NCBI GenBank assembly: GCA_013396655.1 | Contig: WBMV01004987.1 | Location: forward strand, 496,376-560,375 | Origin: Campylorhamphus procurvoides | Taxonomy: Eukaryota; Chordata; Aves; Passeriformes; Dendrocolaptidae | Direction: 5' to 3' | DNA length: 64,000 bases | Shown: one piece after another, positions 1 to 13,100 of the stretch | How the letters are laid out: the number at the start of each line of letters is the position of its first letter | How positions within the stretch are numbered: position 1 is the stretch's first letter | Notes under the pieces: generated by a model | The model's input: only the letters and a program-made list of their open reading frames with translations | Database searches by the model: none | What the model was told of the DNA's origin: nothing | Position numbers and translations under genes: made by a program

Positions 1-1160
1 AAAGTGTATTTACACTGCAGTTCTTGTTGAAGCCCCACAAATGAGGGGAAACTGTACAGAAAATATAGTTGTGAAGCTAAATATTCACCAAAAGGTGACC
101 TTGAGAGTTTTGGCATTGCATTTCCATTCGTGAGGGAGGTTATAAAAGCAGGAGAGGCTTAAAAGGGCCTTGGCTGCTCAGGCTGTGAGTGCAGGTGGCT
201 GAGAGCCTCCTGAACATCTCTCTCAGTGTGCAGCTCCTCACCTTCTTCCTCTGCATTCAACACAAACATGCCAGCCTGTATTTTCACTTTGGAATAATAA
301 CCCCTAAAGCACCCCAGGTACCCCATCCAGCTGCCCCGACAAGCCCAGCTATGCTGTTTGTGACCCTCCCAGGGCATCATTCACTCCAATCGTTCACAGC
401 TTGCCAAAGCTTTGATTTCGTGTTTGTGACAGGGTTTATGGCTTCATTTCAGACATGTGAGCCCTCCCCAGGACTGACTGACTCATCCCTGAATGGCCTG
501 GAAAGCAGTAGATAGGTCCCCCAGCTCGCCCGGCCACAGCTCCAACAGCTGACAATGACAGCATTGCATTCTGCAGCAGTTCTGCCATCGCAGAACCAGA
601 TGATGTCACACACTGAGCCCTTGCCACAAACTGAAAGGATGCTTTGGAAAACTGGGCTCTCTGGAAGTGGGCAGTGGGGATGTCTTGGCACTGCAAAAGC
701 CCACAGTCCTCTTTCAGAGCCAGGAGTGAGAAATGGCACAGTATCTTGAGCGATGATCTGAGCTTCGAAAACTAATACAAAACTCATGCTGGCCCCATTT
801 TTTAAAACTACGTGAAACGTCATGTATCAAAGTAACTGGAAGCTAAGCCGAGGAAAAACCTTTTGTTTTTTTGCTAAGCAAATTCATTGCAGCTTAACTG
901 GGAAAAGTTCGCCGGAACATTTTTCAGCGGGAGACTGTTGCCTAAATTTGTCACATTTCCTGAATGTACTGTCAAGATGAAAAATGTCACCACCAGATCA
1001 GCTCCGGAAATTCAGGAACATGGGAATTGGGGGTAGTTTTGGGGGGATTGTGCCCTTTTCTTTTTACCTTTTCTTTTTTTTTTTGCAATGGGAGAAGGAA
1101 CCAACATTTTACTATTTCTGAGGTTTGTGTCAGCTTCTTTGTAGTTTGAATTGGGAGTAT

Positions 1161-1198
1161 CAGGAACAGCTGAGTCAAGCAGGAACAGCTGAGTCAAG
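1161..1198. repeat. 19-bp perfect tandem duplication
   Basis: CAGGAACAGCTGAGTCAAG occurs twice head to tail (1161-1179 and 1180-1198) with no mismatch. Each copy holds an E-box-like CAGCTG and an AP-1-like TGAGTCA. No gene is nearby in the window. Confidence 0.9.
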
Positions 1199-4100
1199 CT
1201 TGGAGTCAGGCAGTGTAAGGTACTGTTCTGGCTTTGTGAGAAGCAAAGTGGTTTATTTCAGAAGAACAAATATGACTATTTAATAATCTGTCTGTGTCTA
1301 CCACCTAATATGTTAAGCTGTCTGTACTCCCAGTAGTGTCTGGGGATGATGGAAACCTGGTTTAAAGTTAGTGCTGTTCTGTATTTGTCTTTGGCTCTTT
1401 GGTGATTTCACCAGAAAAGAGCTTGGATATTCCCTCATGAAGTCAAAGGAATTTTCATTCTGACCTTCAGTGAGGACGGCAGTGACAAGCTGGGTCTCCT
1501 GCAACGTCCTTTCTAGGGAAGAATCTGCTATAAATTGCAAAGTCCCATAGAATCCACTGAAGGGAAACTCAGAATTTTTTTCTCACCCCTGAAACTGCTA
1601 TATAAACTTAAACATCCTGAAACCTACATATTTGTGTTTTTCTCTTTGGCAATCTGAAAGATTCATTTTAGCTGGGTTTAAAATGAAAATTAGCATTTAT
1701 GTGTTTGAAATTGCCAGTGACTGTGAAAAATGGGCAGGTTCCTCTGCAAGGCTCCTCTAGCTCTGTAGGATCAGATAGAATATTTATATGTAACTATTGG
1801 GGTATTTTGATTTTTTACTGAAAGTTCATTTTCCTATGATGACCTCTGCCATTGCTGAGATCTCATCAGGGCTGAGAGGGACAGAGGCCCCCTCAGAGTA
1901 GAAGCTGAAGAGCAGATACTATCAAGATAGAGAAATCTAGCCATTTTAACAGGGACTTTGATCTGAGTGGAGGCAGCTGTTTTCTGTAAATTGACTCTGA
2001 AAAAAACATCACAAGAGTATTCTCCAATTATTCACTGAGCAGGAACTTTTCCTATTGCAGTAACTATCATGCCTTTGACATAAAGCTGAGAGAGAATCAT
2101 GTTATAAAGTTCAAGTATCCTATTTATATTAATTTTTTCAGATTTGTTTCCTCTACCTTCTGATTAAAATGTGTAGCCACTGTGATAGAGGTGCACTGCT
2201 GGAGCTTCTTCTTTCATATGAAGGTACTGATAATGTCAAGAAAACAAATGGAAGAGAAAAGCTGTCTGATTGAAAGTAAATAGTTAGAGCAGTTTCAGCA
2301 GTCCTTTGGGTGGGAGCTAATATAAAGTTGCTTAGTAAATCAGTAAACAAGTTAAAATGTGCACAAAAAAGATAAAGAAGTAGAATACCATCTGAAATGA
2401 AGAGCTCCCAGGAAATAAATCAAACAATCAAATATGTGACGAGCTGGGCAGAATATCAATCCCCTGTGCTGCTGAAGGCAGGCACAACTTTCTTCTCACA
2501 CTTCTGCAGCTCTGAAGTTATTGGTCTTGATTGTAAATATTTTGTAGTTCTGTCAAGACTCACCCTTTATGGCCAATGGGCCTTGATGACATTCTTCTCA
2601 GTGAGAGACTGAAGAGAATTTGAATCATTGCCATTTACACTGTACCAGTAACTGCTACGAAGCTCATGCCGGAGTTTGATATTTATAAGTCTATAGCAGA
2701 TGGAGCTAACCATAATTATTTTAAGGTTTAAGGTAAGAGTTCAACTTTTCCAAAGTTTGCAAAATGTATTTATTTCAGCAAACAGATAAAACTGCAATAA
2801 AGTTATGTCTCTAGTAGAACTTGGACTTTTAAAAAGGCAAGAAATCTGCAGCTTAGTTTCTGTGGAAACTGAGCATGAAGAAACCCACAGTGCACCTTTG
2901 AGAAATCTGTAATAATGCTTAAGCTGCTACTGCCCCATTTTTTGCATCCCTAGCAGAGTCTCATAGTTTGGATTGGGCTTATGTATATCTTTTGGGTTGT
3001 AGGAGGCATGTAGTGAGTCTTATTTCAAGTGTTTGAAGCTATATGCTATTTTTTTCCTATTTATCTTACCAGAATATTCTCTCATTAATAGTCAAAGCAT
3101 TATGAGGGAAAACTGTTTCACACGCGTGTGCTTATGGAGTGTTTGCAGATAGGATGAAACTCACTTGAAGGACACATGTCTTCATTACCCCAGCAAAATT
3201 TTACCTGACTCCAGAGGATCTATCCAGAACTATGGGAGTTCACGTTTTAAGTGGATGACCGAGGTGTCTTGTTTGAAGACTTACAGCCAGTGGTGGTGAC
3301 CAACAGCTTTTTAAAATACATGATTTTTCTTAGCAATTAAGACAGATTGGGAGGGCAAAAAGTTATAAACAACAAATTGTGTGTGTGTATGGTCTTACCC
3401 AGTATGTGCTGAGCAGGACAGGCCTTCCTCTGAAATCAGAGGAAAGCTCTGGGTCACTTTCCAGTCTTCTGGGGCTCATCTGCTTCCTAGTGAAAGCCAT
3501 GCTGGTGAATGCTCCCAACAGAAACATTGCTGCTCACAAAGGCTGCACAGGCACCCTTTTACTGATAACATTTGTCCTCCTGGTGCCTCGTTAGGCTGGC
3601 AAACAGCATGGCATCCCTGTTCCTGTGCTCTGAGCAGGCACCAGCTCTGAGGAAATGCTGCCAGTGTCATACCCTTCCCCACAGTCCCACTGCTCCCTTG
3701 TCACGGAGGCTGTGCTGTGCCATGCAAGTACTGTATTGTGGATTCGATCCATTCAAAATCCCTCTCTGTGAAATCATTTGGGCCGTTCAATTTCCTCCTT
3801 TGTGCCTTGTCACAATCTGAGTGGTGGTTTGTTTTTCTTTACTGTCAGTGTGCTTCATCTATCTCTCCCCCTGCAAGCAAAAGCAGAAGTGTTCAGCAGC
3901 TTGTCAGGAAAGGTTTCACTTTGCTCTCTTGTATCCTGACCAACCCAAAGGGGACAGTGCCAGTCCCTGTCTGTGCCGTACTTGCATCAGCTCTGGATTC
4001 AGTCTTGATAGTGATTAGTGACCCCTGCACTCATCATATGCATCAGGAACTTCTCTAAACCAGAGTATTAAACTTCTGACAAGCACTACGTGAAGCAATC

Positions 4101-7100
4101 AGTGTGCCTTGGCCATTCTGCCTGGTTAGCCCATAAGTGTAGACAAGAATAAATGATGATTCAAGGCCTTTCAGTCAGCCATAACCACTCTGTTAGGGAG
4201 TCAACAAGGCTGGGGACTGTGGCCAAAGCCTTTAACCACTAATCCAAACCAATTTCCTCTCTTTCTCAAATGTTCCATAATTTGAAAGCTTTTTGAACAA
4301 AGAATAAAAGTTTACAAAATACACCTTTTCTAAAAGAGTTTAACAAAACTCTCCCAGAAAGCAGAATTTGAGATGCAGTCACATTTTCTAAGTCAGTATG
4401 GCTTTGTATATAAAATTGTTTAAAGAATTTAAATCTTCCTGAATTGAGCGGGACTTGAAAATGTTATCATTACAAATGCTCTTTTAGATGCAGAGATGGG
4501 GAAAGGAATTCCTTGCCACCCGCTGTCCTTTTTATTCTTCTTGTATTCAACAGCATCAAGTATCTGGATTATGTATCTAAACTACGCTTAGGCTATATAG
4601 GTGACCTTTATGTTCCACAAATCTTGCTTTCAGAGAAGCAATTCATGTGGACTGTCTTTTGTTTCTTCTGTGATTAATCATACATCATCAAGTGGTGTGT
4701 CTTAGGCCTTGGAAATGTTCTGAGCATTTGTTTATTCTTTAATATTGAGACGTGACTATTGCAGTTTATCTTCCAGTTTTTTAATGTCCTTTTTATTTTT
4801 GCTGCACATCACTGTCATTGGGCCACATTACTTTCCATTTCTTTTTCTTTCCTCTTTTCATTACTCAAAATGAATTGAAAAATGAAATTAAATTAATATT
4901 TGCACTTACTACAAGGCTCATCTTTCCTCCTCATATCATACAGTTCCCAATTATGTTAATAGTATTTCATGAAGTGGAAGTATTTGAGATAAGAATTTGG
5001 TTTCAGCTATTAAGAAGAAAATATTTTTGTCATAGAATAGCTAATTTGTAGAGGATACTGGTCATTTTTATAAGTTTGATTTCCTTTGGGATTAATGAAA
5101 TGTTTGAGAGCTGATTCCACGAGCAAAAAGCTGACAAGCTGTGGATTATTTATGAAGCAGGTTTTGAAATTCTGTTTTCAGACTACATGTCTGTTCAAGA
5201 CAAATAGTTCATCCTTTTTTTAAAGAGTCAATGATATCAATCACAACCTACCTGGTAGGCATAGTTTAATCACCAATCACATCATGAGATAAAATATGCT
5301 CAGTCAGAGAAATCTGCTTGTGCCTGCTGTTGCTTCTGACTGGAGCTCTGGGCAAGTTATCTAGCACACCTCTATTTCAGTATCACCTGAACACTGAATG
5401 ACCAACATTTTCATCAGGTATTAGCCAAAACACTTGCCAAAATCTTGCAAGAATTTAGTAAATACAAATGGGAAAGGAAAAGCAATTTCTAGCTGAGTAC
5501 TGGTATGTTTAAATGAGCAACAGTTTTCTGGATATATGTTTTTGGAAATGGAAATTACCCTTAAAATAGAAATTTGTTCTTATAGGTGTGTAGTGTTTTG
5601 TGAATTCTCATGAATTCCTCCTTTCTTTGCAAATCTTTCCTGGCATAAAACCTCAGTTTATTAACATGTTCATCTTGTAATGGGAAAGACAGTCCCATTT
5701 GATAGGTACTTCTCTATTTTCATCCTATCTGTTTCAGAGTTAATGCCAGTTCCATAGACCTGGGTACTGTACTCTGACATGCAGTGCCTGGGTAATCACC
5801 ATTCAGAGATAATCCTCTCTGCTTCAGGCCTTCCATTCCATAATATGCAGCATGACACAGAAATTGGTGGGTTTGCCGTTGCTGGGTTTTTATCCCCTCA
5901 TTCCGGTGACACAGTTTAACCCTCCTGTTTTTTTAATGAGGTTTTAATTGTGTGTCCTGCCTTGTCCCCTCTGCCTTCTCTGCCCTGGGCTGTAGATTGG
6001 CTTGGCCCCTGGCCGCAGTGCCCTGGAGGTGGGTGGGCTCGGGCAGAAGTAGGACAGAGATTGTCACCTCCTCGTGGGTTGGGCACAGTGAGAGCTGCCC
6101 TGCCTGTTGCACGTTAGGCTTTTTGTTTGCATGTCACTGTAGCTTAGCTTCATGTTTTAGGTCTTTAGAAATGGTAGTGTGTTTAGCACTGATCAGATTA
6201 ACGTGACAAAATTAATAAAGTACTTTAATACACAGGGTGAGGAGACTGAAGGGAATTGAAATTAGAGAGACAGAAGAACAAAGGCAGTTCTTAAATGAAC
6301 ATTTTTAGCAGTAGCTTAACATTATAAAGATTAATAGGAATTAATTTGCATATATAATGCAATGTACAGAACACAATTCAAACTGACTACCAATTCTACA
6401 AATGGTATTATTGTAAAAGAAGAGCTACATAAAAAAGGCGTATCAGGTTTCTTCCCCTGGCCCCATAAATGTGCGTGACTAAAACTAAAGCAAGTGCCAG
6501 TCATTCTCAGATGTTCTCATGTCATGTGCCTTCATCTTGGACTGTACAAGCACAGCCATCCCACGTGTTGGTTCTAGCGTGAGTATTCTGATTTTATAGC
6601 AGATCAAAGCATACCTAGTTATAAGTAATTATAACACCAATAATCAACATTTATGATAATACTGAGCCAAAACAAATTTATATTCTACTCGTGGCTTGCT
6701 TAGGGAAGCAAGAATAAAAAAGTCTAAGGAAGAATCAAGGAGTAATGTAGTAAGAACAAAAATGTTATGCAAGCTGGCTCAACCAAAAGAGTCTCCCAGT
6801 ACATTAATGTGTAAGTTTCAGCCCAAAATACACAGGTCACTGAATAGGTTCAGCCTCTGTTTTCTCTGTTCCTCTGAGTATTCCCTGCTCATCTTTTCTC
6901 AATGTAGAGTGCTGCAGGGATATACCCATTATCTACCCAGTTGCAATGTGTATTTATAGTGCTATAGGACAGCGTAGCTCTGAGGAGCCCAGAGCGTAAG
7001 TCCAAATTGAGAGCTCTCCTAAAGCCCATCAGCTAGGGCTAGGATTACCAAAACTAATTTGGGATTTCCTGTACTGCCTGATTGAATCTTAGGTGCTCAA

Positions 7101-7101
7101 A

Positions 7102-7118
7102 ATCATCATCATCATCAT
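7102..7118. repeat. (ATC)n microsatellite, five units
   Basis: Five ATC units plus AT, followed by an AATAAAT tail. A short simple repeat in noncoding DNA. Confidence 0.9.
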
Positions 7119-10100
7119 AATAAATAGGTTGGTATTTACTGTCTTTCCCTAACATCTGCTATTTCCTTATGTGTAGACAAATAGCACATCCTCAAGCTGC
7201 AAACCAAATGTATACATGATAAGAAATGTCACTTTGCACCTTGTCTACAGTGGATGGTCACTGGGAAAGGAGAGGGGAAAATGCCTGAGAATCAAAGATA
7301 AGAATAAAGGTCTTTAAAAAGGAGTAATTGCAACAGATAAGCGATGACACCTTTCCTCATCCCACTCAAGCTGCGTGTAGCAGGACATGCGTTGCTGTCT
7401 CAGTGGGTCCAAGGTTGCATGAATTTAGCCCACTGGGTCACACAGTTTTGCAGCAACTGCAGGCTGCTGTCACTCCAGGAAGGGGAGGCAGGGATGCTTG
7501 TGCTGCAGGGCTGCTGTTCATAGACAGCAAATCTGGAATTGCCAGGATAGGTGCCCACAGCATGTCTGTCTAAAGCCCGCTGGGGAGCGAGTGGTGGGCC
7601 TGCTTTTGTCTGTATCTGACCATCTGTGGTGGTGTGTGCTTGCAACAATAGCCCGCTTGCAATTTGTCCTTTCCACACGGCTGCCTACTGATTCCAAATG
7701 TTGCCAGATAATACAGGAGAGCAAGCTGGTCTTTACAATTCACTGAGTGTCCCTCGAAACCCAGGCTTTGCGTGATGTCTGCATGCTGAAGTCTAGTGGG
7801 AAACCAGGGGAGTGAAGATTCTAATTGGGAAATAAAATTTGAGAGAGAGGTGTTTTAGAAAGTGAGGTTTAATTGCATTTTAGGGCTTTCAGAGCTCCCA
7901 TTCCTTGTCCTGTCCTGTAGCTGAGGTTATTCTCCTGAGTGCAGATCAGCTCAGGAGCTGCTCACTGTCATCAGGTACAGTGGTGGGAGAGTTATAGTGT
8001 TTCTCAGTGTGCCCTCTGAAGCCCTGCTTTAATTCTGCATCATGGAGAGAGCATGTGCTTGGATCAGAAGTTTCTTCTGCTTCCAGACTGTGCCTTTTCC
8101 AAAGGAAATATAAAGCAGAGCATATTGTGTACAGTTCTGGATGCTGTGAGGATGTTTGTTATGCGTGTGCAGGGACAGGCTTGTGTAGTGCATCAAGAAG
8201 GATCTTTCAACAGCCTCAAGTTTTAGTTTCTGGAGTTTCCATATTGAATGAGAGCTCTGAAAATGAGGCAAGGATGGTGCTTACCTGAGGAGTGGAAACA
8301 TGGATGTTTTTGGCACATGGTGGTTTTGTCCTGCTGGAAGTGCACAGACTTCTGAGTGGAGTAACCATGGTCTTTAATATGTTGTAGTTTCCAAAATAAC
8401 TATTCGTTGTAGAAATAATGCTGATTGATTCTAATTGCAAAAGTGGAAATTAACAAACTCATGTTCACTTATCTGTATGTTTAGGAGTTGTTAATTTTTA
8501 AGTAAATCCAACAGACAAGTTCATTATCTGAAATCCCAGCAGTCTTGGAACAAGTATCTTCCTTTAGTAATGGCACTTTGGTATTTTGGCTCCCTATATG
8601 TGTGTTGTCTAGGTTAGAGAACTGGCCCAACTCAGAATCTGGATTTTACTGTGCAGCCAGCAAAATAATCTAAAAACTTTGCTGGATTTTAAGTAATTCT
8701 TTATTGACCCTTTTTTTATGCAGTCCAACTACATCACCTAATATCCCAGTGCACTCTTGATCAAAGACCTACATCCTCCTCCTGCGGGAAGGTAGATTTG
8801 CTGGCTTGGTGTGTCCCTTTCCTTTCCAGCTTCTGTAATTCCCTGTCTTCACAGGGTGCTCCAGAGCTTCTGCATCAGCATCATGTGTCTTGTTACCTTG
8901 GGTGAAAGGTGGCATAAAGATGTTACATAAAAAGCAATAGAAGAGAAGCTGGACACAATCCAGGAACCTTCCAGCTGACAAAACAAGATGGCTCATACGA
9001 TAGGAGGTGTGTAGAAGTGTCCTAAAAGACAGCTTGTTAGGAACTAGGCCACAGTAAAGTGCTGGTTGCAGGTGGTCTTTTCGTCAACAAATGACTGGTA
9101 GTTGTTTTGGGACAGTGAACAGCTTTTATCCCGGGGCTCAGATAACATTCCAATCTCCTGAAGCACCATTCAGTGACACTGGAGTGTCTACAGAGACATT
9201 TAGTGTCTACAAAGATCACAGTTTAGACAGGTGAAGGCTCCTGCACTTGTTTGATGTTACTGTGTGTTTGCTTGCTTTTCAGCTGCATTCATTGTTCTGT
9301 GATGCAGTTCACTGTTTATAGAGAAAAGCTTCTTTGAGCAAAGTTTCCTTTTGTATCATCAGTATAAACATGTCCACAAGGCCAGGAGTTCCTTGTCTTC
9401 AGCCTCTGTGGACAGCAGCACTTGGAGCAGTGATAGTGTCACACTTGGATGGGGCCTCAGTTTTAATTTCTTTGCATTATTTGTCACCTTTGAGAACATC
9501 TGGGGGTTCTGCAGGTAGCCTGCTGCTCTCGGCCGTTTTCTGCTCTGGAATAAGGAATGCCCCAAATCCAGGCAAATACAGAATCAGTGGATTGATCCAA
9601 GTTTGATCACACCATTGGGGGTAGCCTGTCATTTACAAAAACGGTTTGAGATTGATCTGTTTTCTGCAGCTGGAAACCTTCATTTCATTACGCAAATTAT
9701 TTCTCTGAAAGCTGCTAAGAAGGATTGTGGTCTATAATTAGAATAATACCCCACAGGATTACGTTCACAAATGTAATTATATAATCATTTAGAACTAAAT
9801 TGTGCCATGAAACTACAGAGTTTTTCAAAATGGTACTAGCATTGCTGGGGGGTTGTTTCTGAGATTTTCTGTGGTTGCCACAGGCCAATTAGAAAGATTT
9901 TCAGTTCCACTGAGAGCTCCTCCCTCCTTCCCCTATCAATATTTTGAGATTAATCAAGATTGGTGATTATGTTCAAATATCTGCTGTGGTTCAGTACCAA
10001 GTAGTGGCAGTGAAATCAGATGCAGCTTTCAGTATCAAAGGTGAGGTGCTGTAAGTGGGAACGTGTCTCTTGGAAGCCCACAGTGGCAGGCTGTTTTGGT

Positions 10101-13100
10101 ACTTCAGTATGTCATACAGAAGTAGACAATGAGGTGGTGAAATTGTTCTTTGGGGACTCTCCTATCTCAGCTCTGTGGCAGGGAGGCTGTGAGCTGCATT
10201 TGTGTCCGTGCTGCTTGGAGCAGAGAGCAGTGACAGGGGAGGCAGCTCCTCGCTGTGTAGGAGCAGCCTGGTTGTACAGCCTCCCTGTGGCAGGGGGGTA
10301 TTATGGAGTGGTGCAGGGTGCACTGTCCCTGTACCCCCCTGCAGCCTCAGGACAGCCTGGCTTTGGTTTCACAGTAATGTGAAAGTAAACCCATTGAACC
10401 CTCTCCATACCTGAACCTGTGTGAATGTGTTGGTGCCATTCATCGGTGAACATTGTCACAAAAATATTTTGCACTGAATTAGTTTTACTGCTCTTCTGCC
10501 TGAAATGATGAATTGTAAATATGAAATAGAACAGTTTTGCTTTTCTTCTTTAGGTCTGCAAAGCCCTTCTATTAGCTTTACACTGTTGATATAACATCAA
10601 GTTGCATCCTCTTCACATCGGATTCCCCACAGTGCCTGGTCTCTTGCACAGCCCAGACTGTACCAGCAGGTTTGTTTGGTTAGCACAGTCTGCTAAAACT
10701 CCAGAAATAAGAGCACTACATTGCCTTGTTTTATTAAGAATTCATGCACTGTCCTTACAGGTTGCAAGCCCCTGGTTAGTGAGTCAATGGGTAATAGCAG
10801 GGTAAACTAATGAGGTACTGTGATATTTGCAACATGAGAAAGGCAAATATTTCACCAAGCTCTCCAATTATCTCTGGTAGCCTTGTACACTTCTAATGAG
10901 CACAAGGTAATCAGCCTATCTCTTCCAGGGTATTAACGAGAGCCACTTAAAATTCTCCAGGATTCCTGTGGAGAACTGATATATGGACCCAAAAGGATAA
11001 ATAAAGAGGTTGTGCAATTGCTGCTTCAAGGGCTGTCATACTATCCCCAAGGCTAGTTGTCTCTCTGCCTGTGGTGTGTTTTGTTGATGCCTTTATTGTA
11101 TGCAAACTAAAGAGACTGTAATTTTGGAACTGCAAGGGTGCTTGAGCAGCAGCATAATGTGGCTGCTGGGAGACTACAAAATCATTCTCCTCAAAGACAG
11201 CATCTCCTAACAAGGTGTTCAGTTGTTAGCTCACATCTCAAGTAGTGCAACTGGGCAAGAAAGAGGATGTCAGGAAATGCAAACCTGCAAACACCCTCAG
11301 TTATTGGCTGGGCTTTTTCCATCCCATCCCATGTCAGGGAGAACAGGAGGATCTCAGGAAGCAGCAAGGATGGTGTGTTGGCATCTGCTTTGGCAGGCAG
11401 TATCCTTTCCTATGACCTCCCACATAAAGCAAGGTCCAGGACAAGACCTGGAGATGTAGAAATAGGAAGCACAAGAAAAGTGTATGGAGTGGTAGGAAGT
11501 GCTAGATGTGTTCTGTTTTACCCTACACTTTAACACCTTGGGGACTAGAGATAAAAAAATACAAATTAAAAATTCTTTGCTTCTGATCAGCAGCAGTAGC
11601 TGTATTTACTAGAGATTTTTTAAAACAAGGACAGGAAAAATTGTTACTCAAACAGATTTTGCCTGTGAGGTTGAAATGTACAAAGATTTGTTATTACCAG
11701 CAGAAACTTGGAAAGGAAAGAGAATTTGAGAACATTCTCCAATTCAAAAGTCTATATTATCATGAAACCCATTTACAAGCAGATGTTTCTAGGAAAAAAA
11801 TATCAGTCATTTAAAATATGTAAACTGACAGCCAGTACCCTTTCTAATTCCCTAGTCTGCAGCTGTCTGAATTCAAAAGTGCACTTCTGGATGCTCAGGA
11901 GATCGGTACTGAGGGATGGTCTTCCCTTTCTCATATCTCCTGGCCTTCAAGTTACACCACATGGTTGTGTCTGCTCACAGCTCATACTACATGGTTTAGT
12001 GGTAGGGATCAGTGTAGTGTTTCTCTAATCACACTAACACAGTTCAGCTGGGGGACAGAGCACTGCCAGGCTGTTGTTCCTGTGTGAAAATCAAAACTGC
12101 ACAGCTGAGTTTTTGACTTTGTCTTGTATGTGATTAGCAACAGCTGTCTTGAGTCAGGAGCCTGGACTGTCACTCCTGTTTCACAGGCAGGCAGTGGCTG
12201 GTGTGAAGTTTGGGTGGCACTGGAGCTTCCACTGGGCAAACACCTGCACAACAACAGCCCAGTCACCTCCTCCCTTGCCTGGTGGCTGAGCAGAGCCCTG
12301 GGAATTTCTGTTCTCACAAAGCACCAAGAATATCAAAATTCTGTCTAATGTACAAGTAAAAAGCTTTATCCAGCAATGCAGCAGCACCAGGGTTTGATGC
12401 TGAGAAAGTTCAAAGCTGAGAAGTAGTCACAGAGAGCTGGGAGTGCCATGAGGCACCAGCTCAAAGGGCTGGCATTGGAGCCAGCAAGGGCAGTGAACTG
12501 GGGAGAGTAAGGAGAAAAATAAATATTAATATGAGTGAAGTGGTGTGCCTGTGTATGAAACCTCAGTTGTAATCTTGTGATATCTTTTCTTGTGGCTTAT
12601 GACGATATTAGGCTCTCTAAAGGTTTATTATGTGCAGCTGGATGTACATTAGTGTATTTATTAGTCATCACAAGGTTGTTGACATTATTTCCACAGTGCT
12701 TTTACATTAAGAGCTTACTGAAATGCTAGATTTATGTTAGGCTACCAAAGTAATTTCCTCATATCAAGACAGCTTAGAAATACAGGGACCTAAGCTGTTG
12801 CTGTAATGAATTTTCTGCCTCTCACAGGGATATTTATCCAATCTGTTCTGTAAACAGAGAAATTAGTTCAGACTTGTGCAAATGCTTTAATTACACTTAA
12901 CTGGATTAATGGCTGAACTCTGAGGAAATGTTGTTTCTTTAGGCAAAACAGTTTGACCAGGTCAACAATGTGTTTTTAAATTCAGCCTCATGCCTCTGGA
13001 AGGCAGGCCTGTATTAGCTGGGCTGCTGGTGAGGCATTTGGTGGCCCTGGGCAATTGGGCTGGGACGTGAGGATCTGTGACATGAAGGGCTGTTTGGATT

